Below are positions 36,166 to 44,457 of a stretch of DNA of 64,000 nucleotides, in pieces. The DNA lies in the NCBI RefSeq assembly GCF_002760435.1, contig NZ_AUUU01000051.1:62001-126000 (forward strand), in the 5' to 3' direction. Position 1 is the first letter of the stretch. Each line of letters begins with the position of its first letter. The notes beneath the pieces are model-generated. The model ran no database searches and was not told the DNA's origin. It saw only the letters and a program-made list of their open reading frames with translations. The DNA comes from Clostridium sp. LS. Lineage in GTDB: Bacteria; Bacillota; Clostridia; Clostridiales; Clostridiaceae. The position numbers and the translations under genes are program-made.

Positions 36166-37341
36166 TTAAATTAGAGTTTTTATTTTTTTAAATAAACTAT
36201 AAATTCCTAATAAAATAAATAATTTTTTCACTTTATATTTTGTCGGAAAATATGTTTCAACCTTATCCCAAATTTCTACATTGTGCTTTTGAAGAAATTC
36301 ATCATGTCGTAATCCCATAGTCACAGAATTTTCAATAAACTCATTTTCTTGCACAATTTTTGAATAACTTAAAGGCCTTAACCCCAATAATCTTGTACTG
36401 ACTATTTTCTCACCCTTTTCTGTAAAAGCTGCTATACAAGATGTTCCAAGTGATCCTTCACCTTCATGTTCAGCATACCAATCCCCTAATATAATATCAC
36501 ATGTTTCCGTAATACCTTTACAATCACAGTGTGAACAACTATTTCTTAACGACAAATTGTATACCAATGCAGCCTCAATATACTTAGAAGAAGGTAGATA
36601 TGTTGGCAGGTAAATAATTTCACCAGATGCAAATTCATATCTGCAATTAGATTTCTTGTACCCATCTTTTGACTTATCTCTAAAATTCACAGCTATCAGT
36701 TTACTATTGTACTTATTCTCCAGCCAAACCTTATAGCTTTCCCACACCCCTGGCGCAGATATACCATGACAAATAACAGCTACATTAATAAGCCTTTCTC
36801 TCAAGGCACCATTACCTGAATTGCTTATATAATTATGCATTGCAGTGATTTGACAAGGAGTTCCGCTAAAAAGAACTTCTTTCCCTTCTTTTAATACGCT
36901 TAAGACCTTCTGATAGATATCGCCTAAATTACTCTGAACATACTTTGAACCTTGCATCTTTTGCAAATCTTCTTCTGAATTACTAATTGTATGTCTTGCC
37001 ACAAGCGAATCATCCCACTCACACCCACAAACATAACCACCTTTGGATAATGTCTGCTTTGCCAATTCAAAAAATGCACCACCAGATGAACTTCTTTTTT
37101 TAGCAGCTGTATCATCTGAACAATAAAGCCATGCCGAAACATCTTCTGGTTTATTCTTTTTTATCCCATGATAATGAGGACATACCTTATTGCACTTTCC
37201 ACAGTTAATACATTTTTCCTTATCTACTTGCGGAAATTCAAATCCATTCTTATCCTCTATCATTTTAATTGTATTTACCGGACAGGCAGCAGAGCAGGCT
37301 TTGCATCCACAACAATACAATTCAAATTCATAATCAATCAT
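36166..37341 (-). CDS. F420-hydrogenase-beta-like iron-sulfur protein of a polysaccharide locus
   Basis: 391 aa. Two [4Fe-4S] ferredoxin motifs at the N-terminus, C9-x2-C-x2-C-x3-C19-P and CINCGKCNKVCP near residue 43, then the FrhB-type N- and C-terminal domains (SSSGGAFFELA, SGTPCQITAMH, CHGISAPGVWESY, FRDKSKDGYKK, CSHCDCKG). Clostridia are not known to make coenzyme F420, so this family member probably uses a flavin for a redox step on a glycan or its pyruvyl donor; the substrate is unknown. It follows the pyruvyl-transferase gene by 2 bases, a recurrent pair in capsule loci. Confidence 0.85.
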   Translation of the reverse strand: MIDYEFELYCCGCKACSAACPVNTIKMIEDKNGFEFPQVDKEKCINCGKCNKVCPHYHGIKKNKPEDVSAWLYCSDDTAAKKRSSSGGAFFELAKQTLSKGGYVCGCEWDDSLVARHTISNSEEDLQKMQGSKYVQSNLGDIYQKVLSVLKEGKEVLFSGTPCQITAMHNYISNSGNGALRERLINVAVICHGISAPGVWESYKVWLENKYNSKLIAVNFRDKSKDGYKKSNCRYEFASGEIIYLPTYLPSSKYIEAALVYNLSLRNSCSHCDCKGITETCDIILGDWYAEHEGEGSLGTSCIAAFTEKGEKIVSTRLLGLRPLSYSKIVQENEFIENSVTMGLRHDEFLQKHNVEIWDKVETYFPTKYKVKKLFILLGIYSLFKKIKTLI

Positions 37342-37343
37342 AT

Positions 37344-38444
37344 TTATACCTCAATCGCTTTTTTTAAATATTCTATAGATGATTCTCTCAACCGTTGCAT
37401 TTTTTCTTTTACTAAACTGAAATCTGTGTTTAGTAGCTTATCCACATTAACTTCTTGACATGTAACTAAATGATCTGCTAATCCTAACTGTGCTAGCAAA
37501 GATGCCATTCTTGGATCTGGAGTACCAGTATGTATTGAAACATATGGTTTACTATATATTGTAGAAAATGCAGTACCATGAAAAGAATTTGTGACCACAA
37601 ACTCAGCATTCTTAATCATACTCAGAAATTCTAGTGGTCCAACGTCTAATTTTCGTTTAATTCCTTTAAACATAGCGCGTGGAGGTGGTACAATATTAAT
37701 GACTGAAAGTTTCATTTCTTTGGAAATCTTCTTAGCTGCTTCAATAACCTCCGCATTGCAATTCCAAGAAAATAAAAGAATGTATTTTTCTTTCATTAAA
37801 CGTTCCTTACAAATTTTATCATATTCTTCAGCATCAAGCAGCAATGTAGGGTCTAGAACCAATTCACAATCAATGCCCTTAGATTTTAGGTACGCAACTC
37901 CGCTTGTTTCTCTAACTGAAACCATATCAAACTGTTTTAACCACGGCATAAAAACATCTTCATGATTAGGTGCTTTTTTTACCCATTTTCCAAAAGATGC
38001 TGCATAAGAAACTCGTCTCTGTGACTTAGGGAAGTTTAAAAAGAATATGGGATTAGCTGCAGGTGCATCAGACTCGTCAAGATTCCATATTTGGTCGCTT
38101 CCACAAACTATACATTCATAATCTTCTGCATGCTTTGTTATTTCTTCTTCAGTTCTATATAATTTGCTGGTTATTAAACAATTTTGCGTATAACTATTAA
38201 ATAGTTTCTGGCGCTTACTTAACTGTCTATAATATGGTATCCTTGAAACAATTTTAATTACTTCTTTCAATCTTTTTGGCTTTCTGCTAAACATCTCTCT
38301 GCTCGCAAGAAAACGTTCTGTTTCAAAATTTATTATCTCACAATCTAAACAGTATTTTCTAATAGTAGTCTCTAAAGCATAAGCCTGAAGACTAGCACCG
38401 TAATTAAATCCAGTATGATAAGTCAATATTCCTACTTTTGTCAA
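37344..38444 (-). CDS. Polysaccharide pyruvyl transferase family protein
   Basis: 366 aa from a TTG start with GGGAGG eight bases upstream; this start overlaps the flippase stop by 4 bases, giving tight coupling, while the ATG at 38486 lies well inside the flippase gene. KVGILTYHTGFNYGASLQAYAL, CIVCGSDQIWN, RVSYAASFGKW, VSVRETSGVAYLK and VVTNSFHGTAFS are the PS_pyruv_trans signatures. The family adds pyruvate ketals from phosphoenolpyruvate to sugars, giving the polymer negative charge. Paired with the iron-sulfur protein downstream. Confidence 0.9.
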   Translation of the reverse strand: MTKVGILTYHTGFNYGASLQAYALETTIRKYCLDCEIINFETERFLASREMFSRKPKRLKEVIKIVSRIPYYRQLSKRQKLFNSYTQNCLITSKLYRTEEEITKHAEDYECIVCGSDQIWNLDESDAPAANPIFFLNFPKSQRRVSYAASFGKWVKKAPNHEDVFMPWLKQFDMVSVRETSGVAYLKSKGIDCELVLDPTLLLDAEEYDKICKERLMKEKYILLFSWNCNAEVIEAAKKISKEMKLSVINIVPPPRAMFKGIKRKLDVGPLEFLSMIKNAEFVVTNSFHGTAFSTIYSKPYVSIHTGTPDPRMASLLAQLGLADHLVTCQEVNVDKLLNTDFSLVKEKMQRLRESSIEYLKKAIEV

Positions 38445-39868
38445 TTGTATTTCCTCCCTTTCAAAAATCTTTTCATACTGATACATATTTCCTCTACACC
38501 AATATGTATCATCTCACTAAATGATAATTCCAACTCTTTATGTGCTTTGATTGGCCATGCCCAAATATTATATAATGCTTGACTTAAAATCTGAGCAATA
38601 ATTAATCCATATATACCTGAGTTTAGTGGGCCAATAAAAATAAAGGAAAATACTACACATAAAATTGCTGAAACCATAAATGCTTTAACATATGGTATTC
38701 TATTGGTGCAAGAAAAATATGATGTGTAACAATTTCTAAATGTAAGCATAAATTGATATACACATAGTCCTAATAAAACTGGAACTGTTACTATTGTTTC
38801 TGGTTTAACTAACCGTAAAAGAGGTAAGCCAACAAAAACAGTACCTAAAACCCCAAAAATAAATATTCCTATAAATACAGTAACAATAATTGACATAAAA
38901 CTTTTTAGCTTTTTCCTGTTGTTATTTATATATGCCTCTTGCAATCCTGGCTGATATGCAGTATATAATGTAGCTGCAATAGCTGCAATAGCAGAAGCTA
39001 TTTGAACTCCAATTGAATAAACCCCTGTTTCTGAAAGAGATAAATACACAGAACAAATCAGTACACTTACTTGATTACAGAAATAATTGAATATTGAGAT
39101 GGAACCATCCCGCCATGCATTATGCCAAACCACAAAAAATAAGTCTTTAACCTGTTGTTTATCATGTTTTTCATTTATTTGTTTTAATCTTTCACCAATT
39201 CCGTGATACTGGTAAAACCTGAATTTTCCTAAAACTCGAAACAATGTCCCATATACTAAATATGCTGCGCTAGCTCCTATAATACCCGCACCAGCTGCTA
39301 AGAATACTATTGTTACTATAATTTGTGCAGCACGAGCTATTACTGTATTCTTATTTGCTAAATCTATAGCACCTACACCTCTTAAAAATGAAGCATAATA
39401 CCCATAATATAGATTTAAAAATGCAGCAATAGAATAAATAACCCAAGCGATTATATGTTTATAGCCAATAATCCCACGTGAAATATAGCATATATAGCTA
39501 GTTCCTATAGTAAGCAATAAAAGCAGTGCAAATAAGGATAAAATTAGATATATATACCGGCAAGTATATAAAACTCTTTTCATTACTTGAAAATTGGGTT
39601 CTCGTTCTTCTACAAACACAACGTTTTCTTTTCTTAATTCTTCTGCCCCGCTCCAACAATAAGTAATATTACGAGCAAAAGTAACTGCAAACCCAAAATC
39701 AAATAAAGTGGCAATAGCCCCTATGCTTGTAAATACATACCACAAACCTAACATATCTGCATCTAGATAATATATAATAAATGGTAACATTAAAATATTG
39801 GCAGTCATCGACATTATTGTTCCAATATAACTCCATATCAAGCCTCTTTTTGTAACAGTTATTTTCAA
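38441..39868 (-). CDS. Polysaccharide flippase (MOP superfamily)
   Basis: 475-aa protein with about 12-14 hydrophobic segments. N-terminus KITVTKRGLIWSYIGTIMS followed by MLPFIIYYLDADMLGLWYV and LFDFGFAVTFARNITY is typical of Wzx-like lipid-linked oligosaccharide exporters. TTG start (39868). It is the only flippase in locus A and presumably exports the heptose/galactofuranose repeat unit to the polymerase encoded upstream. Confidence 0.88.
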   Translation of the reverse strand: MKITVTKRGLIWSYIGTIMSMTANILMLPFIIYYLDADMLGLWYVFTSIGAIATLFDFGFAVTFARNITYCWSGAEELRKENVVFVEEREPNFQVMKRVLYTCRYIYLILSLFALLLLLTIGTSYICYISRGIIGYKHIIAWVIYSIAAFLNLYYGYYASFLRGVGAIDLANKNTVIARAAQIIVTIVFLAAGAGIIGASAAYLVYGTLFRVLGKFRFYQYHGIGERLKQINEKHDKQQVKDLFFVVWHNAWRDGSISIFNYFCNQVSVLICSVYLSLSETGVYSIGVQIASAIAAIAATLYTAYQPGLQEAYINNNRKKLKSFMSIIVTVFIGIFIFGVLGTVFVGLPLLRLVKPETIVTVPVLLGLCVYQFMLTFRNCYTSYFSCTNRIPYVKAFMVSAILCVVFSFIFIGPLNSGIYGLIIAQILSQALYNIWAWPIKAHKELELSFSEMIHIGVEEICISMKRFLKGRKYN

Positions 39869-39900
39869 AATTCCAACTCCTCTTGTAAGCTACTTTTTAT

Positions 39901-41226
39901 CTAATAAATTTTTATCCTTAATTTATGTATTACTACAAATCTAAAAGTAATATAAATTAGAATAAAAATTAATAAGTAGTTCGATGTCCAAATATTAAAG
40001 GAAAAATCATCGTATCCAGCAAAATATAATACATGAATAAGGAAAATATATATAATAACAAAAAAATGATTTTCCTTTATGCTAGCAGCATACTTGATCT
40101 TAAAATAATATATATAATTAAATATAAATGAAACCAAGCTGGTCATTAACAAAACGCCTTTTAGCCCAAAATCCCAATACCATCTTCCTAATAATGTAAC
40201 TGTATTGCCATGCCATGAAAACGGTAAAAACGACATTATTTCTGTTCCCTTAGGAATAATGTCAAAAAATTTTAATATTGGAAATAGCCCTGGAAAAGAT
40301 ACTTCTCCCCAGCAAGAAGATGTATATTGATTCTTTACTATTATATTGAAATAATATACACCTGTGGACAAATAATTACTTGCAGCTTCATATATTGTTT
40401 CACTTTCTTTTCTTCCTACCATCCTACCCACAAGATAAAACAGTGGAATCATAATCAAAATTACTGTAACAGATGCTTTAGCATACTTCCTTTTTTCTTT
40501 TTTAACTTGACTCTTTCTTTTTTTATAAGTGTTACATATATAACTACATGTTAACCAAGCAACAAGAAAGAATAACGAACTCTGACGTCCGCCAGAAAAT
40601 AGTAATCGAAATATAATATATTCAGCAAATGATACTAAATATATTCGTTTCTCTTTAAGATGCATCTTTTTGATACTATTGTTGTATATATATGCATATA
40701 AAATAACATAGTTTAATGCTAGTAATACTTTATTTATCTGTGATAAGATCATTCTTCCGCCGCCCAAACTGGACGCTTCTAAATTAACCATTTTTTTGTA
40801 TCCTGCCATAATAGAGTTCCAGGAACTTCCTCCACCATAGCTTAGAATAATCGCTAAGCTCCATAATATACAAATTGCACCTAAAAAAATTGTGAAATAC
40901 ACAATCGATTTAGAAAGTTCTATAGGATGCCTTTCAATAATTGGTAGATAACCATTCTTACTATTTACTTTAAATAACTTTGCAGCAATCCTAATAATAA
41001 GTTCAATAGACAAAAAAGTAATAGATGAGTACATGAATACAAAAAATGTATTGATATCTAACAATGTCATTCCCCATTCTTTTGCTAATACCACAGAACA
41101 TCCTACGCACAGAAAAAAAGAAGCAAAATAAATAAAACTTGGAGATGAAAAGTCAGAATTTGATAAAATACATGCTATAATAACAAAGATACCAAACATA
41201 AATAAAGCATAAGTTATTGATATCAT
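39901..41226 (-). CDS. Oligosaccharide repeat-unit polymerase (Wzy-like)
   Basis: 441 aa with about 11-12 membrane spans and a long extracytoplasmic loop (about residues 290-350, with SCWGEVSFPGLFPI and the SWHGNTVTLLGRWYWDFG stretch) characteristic of O-antigen polymerases of the Wzy/EpsG kind. RLLFSGGRQSSLFF in the middle is a typical polymerase motif with catalytic-type arginine. It overlaps the upstream GT9 gene by 4 bases. It would polymerise repeat units flipped by the 38441 protein. Confidence 0.8.
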   Translation of the reverse strand: MISITYALFMFGIFVIIACILSNSDFSSPSFIYFASFFLCVGCSVVLAKEWGMTLLDINTFFVFMYSSITFLSIELIIRIAAKLFKVNSKNGYLPIIERHPIELSKSIVYFTIFLGAICILWSLAIILSYGGGSSWNSIMAGYKKMVNLEASSLGGGRMILSQINKVLLALNYVILYAYIYNNSIKKMHLKEKRIYLVSFAEYIIFRLLFSGGRQSSLFFLVAWLTCSYICNTYKKRKSQVKKEKRKYAKASVTVILIMIPLFYLVGRMVGRKESETIYEAASNYLSTGVYYFNIIVKNQYTSSCWGEVSFPGLFPILKFFDIIPKGTEIMSFLPFSWHGNTVTLLGRWYWDFGLKGVLLMTSLVSFIFNYIYYFKIKYAASIKENHFFVIIYIFLIHVLYFAGYDDFSFNIWTSNYLLIFILIYITFRFVVIHKLRIKIY

Positions 41227-42272
41227 AAATTTTCACCTAAATTATCTATAATTTTTTCATAAACTCTATTAACTGCAATTGTCTCCATACATTTTCTATT
41301 ATCACATTCTATAGCGTAAGCTTTACCATAACAGGGTGCACATTCAGTCTTCCCCCAAATCACTTCCGAATAAGCTGAATATGGTTTCCATATGTTAGGG
41401 TCAGTCCCACCAAATAATGTAATAGTTCTCTTTTCCAATGCAGCTGCACAGTGCATCATTCCAGTATCTGCACCTACAACAATATCACTTTGATTTAAAA
41501 TTGCTAAACTCTCTTTAATTGATGTTTTTCCTGCATAATTAATAACACCTGATATTGAAATTTTTTTGCTTATTTCTTCTAATTGCTGACTTTCTTTAAT
41601 GCCCCCAATAAAGGCTACCTTTAAATTACTCAAACAAAGCTTTTCTGATAGAGATACCCAATTTAAAATTCCCCATTCTTTAATATTTTTCTTTATTTGA
41701 GCCCCACCTTTATTGTATATAGTAATGTTAGTTCCAAGACATATAGTTACTAACTTTTGTTCATTTTTTTCAATTTTTAGTATATCAGCAAACCTTTCTT
41801 TACAAAAAACATTTAAGTCTAGTTTAATTTTAGAATTAAATCTTTCTAATAATCTTTCATATTGTTGTACAATGTGCATATTTTCATCAACTTGTATAGG
41901 ATAATCAATAAATCCTGTTTTACCGCCTATCTGCTTAATTACACTCTTACATCCAATAGCTTTGCATATTATACCCGGTAGTTTTCCAGCTTTAAAACTT
42001 GTTGTACAGCTAAAGCCATAATTGTATTTTTCTTTTCTCAACTCCAGTAAGACTTTTAAAGACTGCAAAGGCTTTTTTCTTGAATAAAACCAGCAAGTTT
42101 GAACATATTTTTGACATTCAATAATTTCAGATATAATCTTTGAGGAGCCTAAAGCATCACTCAAAATAAGATTAATCTTTGAATCTGGATAAATTTTTTT
42201 CAAAGCTTTTGCTAGTGATAATTCAATCACTGTATCTCCAATTCCAACTCCACCAAAAATCAGAAAATTCAT
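41223..42272 (-). CDS. Glycosyltransferase family 9 (heptosyltransferase-like)
   Basis: 349-aa GT-B enzyme. N-terminus LIFGGVGIGDTVIELSLAK resembles the nucleotide-heptose transferases; the donor domain has VVGADTGMMHCAAAL (D269, H274) and ITLFGGTDPNIWKPYS. A Cys-rich tail (CAPCYGKAYAIECDNRKCME) is common in Gram-positive family members. Because all four ADP-heptose enzymes are encoded just upstream, it probably transfers heptose to the repeat unit (inference). Confidence 0.88.
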   Translation of the reverse strand: MNFLIFGGVGIGDTVIELSLAKALKKIYPDSKINLILSDALGSSKIISEIIECQKYVQTCWFYSRKKPLQSLKVLLELRKEKYNYGFSCTTSFKAGKLPGIICKAIGCKSVIKQIGGKTGFIDYPIQVDENMHIVQQYERLLERFNSKIKLDLNVFCKERFADILKIEKNEQKLVTICLGTNITIYNKGGAQIKKNIKEWGILNWVSLSEKLCLSNLKVAFIGGIKESQQLEEISKKISISGVINYAGKTSIKESLAILNQSDIVVGADTGMMHCAAALEKRTITLFGGTDPNIWKPYSAYSEVIWGKTECAPCYGKAYAIECDNRKCMETIAVNRVYEKIIDNLGENL

Positions 42273-42332
42273 TATTATCTACCTTTCCTATACAATTAAA
42301 TTTTTATATTAATGTCCTATTTTTTATTATTC

Positions 42333-42848
42333 CTATAACAAATCTAATTGTTTTGCAATTCCTAGCATCTTATTATCTATGGCATTTTTAGGAACAATAA
42401 ATCCGCGGCATCCACTTTTTTCACAAATTGCAAGATCTCTTTGCTTATCACCAATTGCTATGCTTTGATTCAAATCTACATCAAATTCTTTGACTGCTTG
42501 ATTGAATAAGCCTAACTTCGGTTTACGACATTCACAATTTTTTCGGTATTTAGATATTAATGCATTTGGCAAATGAGGGCAATAATATATCTTTTCAATA
42601 TATATGCCATTACCCTCAAGTTTCTTCTTCATCCAATCATTTAATTTAATAACATCCTCTTCATTACAATATCCCCTGGCAATACACGACTGATTTGTTA
42701 TAATAAACAGCTTGTAACCTTTATCTTGAAATATTCTTAGTGCTTCAATTACTCCCGGAATAAACTCAAAATCTTCAATTTTATATAAATAATTTTTATC
42801 AACATTTATTGTTCCATCTCTATCTAGAAAAACCGCCTTACATACCAT
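42333..42848 (-). CDS. gmhB: D-glycero-D-manno-heptose 1,7-bisphosphate 7-phosphatase
   Basis: HAD-superfamily phosphatase of 171 aa. The nucleophile motif is FLDRDGTINVD (residues 7-17), followed by IITNQSCIARG and the zinc-binding loop CPHLP...NCECRKP, then GDKQRDLAICEKSGC. This combination is specific to GmhB/histidinol-phosphatase-type enzymes; the neighbouring gmhA, hldE and hldD make GmhB certain in practice. It removes the 7-phosphate of heptose bisphosphate between the kinase and adenylyltransferase steps of HldE. Confidence 0.92.
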   Translation of the reverse strand: MVCKAVFLDRDGTINVDKNYLYKIEDFEFIPGVIEALRIFQDKGYKLFIITNQSCIARGYCNEEDVIKLNDWMKKKLEGNGIYIEKIYYCPHLPNALISKYRKNCECRKPKLGLFNQAVKEFDVDLNQSIAIGDKQRDLAICEKSGCRGFIVPKNAIDNKMLGIAKQLDLL

Positions 42849-42878
42849 AATAATTTTTCCCCTGCTTACTACAGCTTT

Positions 42879-43844
42879 CTAATATATTTCGAAATTTTTA
42901 TTTAGGTGATTCTGAACATAATCCAGAGCACCTTCTTCTAAATTCTTAAATTCGTCCACATATCCTACACTCCTGAGCTTTATCATCTCAGCTTTCGTAT
43001 AATACTGATACTTCTCTTTCAAATGTTCAGGCATATCTATATAAGCAATGTTCGGTTCTAAATCTAAAGCACGGAATGTTGCTTCTGCAAGTTCTCTAAA
43101 ACTCTGTGCTCTTCCAGTCCCTACGTTAAACAAACCACTAACATCTGGATTGTCCAAAAGCCATTTTATAACTGCACATGCATCCTTAATATATACAAAA
43201 TCTCTAAGTTGTCCTCCATCTGCATAATTATGGTCACAAGACTTAAACAGTTTAACAAATCCGGTTTCTTTAATCTGCTTAAATCCGTGAAAAATCATAC
43301 TAGCCATAGATCCTTTAAAGTACTCATTGGGTCCATATACATTAAAGAATTTAAGACCACAATGCTGTTTTGGAAATTCTGTCTGCTTTTTTACCCACAA
43401 ATCAAACAACTGTTTTGAATAACCATACCCGTTTAAAGGCATCAAATTATCAATGTTTATATTATCATCAAATCCTTGACTTCCATCACCATAGGTTGCT
43501 GCAGAACTAGCATATATAAAACTAATCTGCTTTTCTCTACAATAATTCCATAAAGTCTTAGTGTATTCAAAGTTATTGTTCCATAAATAATCAAAATCTC
43601 TTTCTGTAGTAGCCGAGCAAGCTCCCATATGAATAATAGCAGTAATTCCCTCGTATGATGATAACTTATCTAGGAACTTATTCTTATGCACATATTCAAT
43701 ATATTTTTTATTTCTCATATTCATCCACTTTTCTGTAGTCGTAATATTATCAACTATTATAATATCTTCAATTCCTGCATCATTTAATGTTCTAACAACA
43801 CAACTTCCAATAAAGCCTGCCCCACCAGTTACTATAATACTCAT
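42879..43844 (-). CDS. hldD: ADP-L-glycero-D-manno-heptose 6-epimerase
   Basis: SDR-fold epimerase, 321 aa. TGGAGFIGS (6-14), HMGACSATTERD, SSAATYGDG (113-121) and YGYSKQLFD with the Tyr140/Lys144 pair. FFNVYGPNEYFKGSMASM and GRAQSFRELAEA are strongly RfaD/HldD-like. It converts ADP-D,D-heptose to the L,D form, the last step of the pathway. One base separates it from the gmhA stop. Confidence 0.93.
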   Translation of the reverse strand: MSIIVTGGAGFIGSCVVRTLNDAGIEDIIIVDNITTTEKWMNMRNKKYIEYVHKNKFLDKLSSYEGITAIIHMGACSATTERDFDYLWNNNFEYTKTLWNYCREKQISFIYASSAATYGDGSQGFDDNINIDNLMPLNGYGYSKQLFDLWVKKQTEFPKQHCGLKFFNVYGPNEYFKGSMASMIFHGFKQIKETGFVKLFKSCDHNYADGGQLRDFVYIKDACAVIKWLLDNPDVSGLFNVGTGRAQSFRELAEATFRALDLEPNIAYIDMPEHLKEKYQYYTKAEMIKLRSVGYVDEFKNLEEGALDYVQNHLNKNFEIY

Positions 43845-44438
43845 TTAATTCTCCTCCACCTTATTATCTATTAAGATTTTTTCTACTATTTCACATATAA
43901 TATGCACTATCATTATATGGCTCTCCTGAATTCTTGCTGTAACTTTACTTGGTACCACTATAGAATAATCCGCTAACTTACAAATTTCCCCTCCAGTACC
44001 TCCAAGCATACCAACTGTAAAGCCACCTATTTCTTTTGCTTTCAGCATAGCCTGGCATACATTCTTACTATTACCACTAGTACTAAAACCAATAAGTATG
44101 TCTTTATTTGTCATTAGTCCTTCAGTTTGCCGTGAGAATACCTCTTCATATCCATAGTCATTAGCAATTGCTGTCATTGTCGCTACATCTGCATTAAGAA
44201 CTATTGCAGGCCAAGCCCTACGCTCTTGTTGAAATCTTCCAACAATTTCTCCTGCAAAGTGCAATGAATCACTTGCAGAGCCACCATTTCCACAGATAAG
44301 AAGTTTGCCACCATTAGAAATTGTTTTAGCAATCTTCTTCGAAATTTTCCCTATCTTATCTAGCATATCTGAATTACTTACAATTGCCTGCTTGGCAATT
44401 ATACTCTCGTTAATACGCTCTTTAATCAATTTTTCCAT
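43845..44438 (-). CDS. gmhA: Sedoheptulose 7-phosphate isomerase
   Basis: SIS-domain enzyme, 197 aa, converting sedoheptulose 7-phosphate into D-glycero-D-manno-heptose 7-phosphate. GNGGSASDSLHFAGEIVGRF starts at residue 50 and GFSTSGNSKNV contacts the phosphate; IQESHIMIVHIICEIVE carries C-terminal metal/active-site residues. First step of ADP-heptose synthesis. Ribosome binding site AGGAGG. Confidence 0.93.
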   Translation of the reverse strand: MEKLIKERINESIIAKQAIVSNSDMLDKIGKISKKIAKTISNGGKLLICGNGGSASDSLHFAGEIVGRFQQERRAWPAIVLNADVATMTAIANDYGYEEVFSRQTEGLMTNKDILIGFSTSGNSKNVCQAMLKAKEIGGFTVGMLGGTGGEICKLADYSIVVPSKVTARIQESHIMIVHIICEIVEKILIDNKVEEN

Positions 44439-44457
44439 TAAATTGCCTCCTGTATCA

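Noticed and set aside
36166-37341. True coenzyme F420 hydrogenase subunit
   Set aside because: There are no partner hydrogenase genes or F420 synthesis genes, and it is coupled to a polysaccharide pyruvyl-transferase gene.
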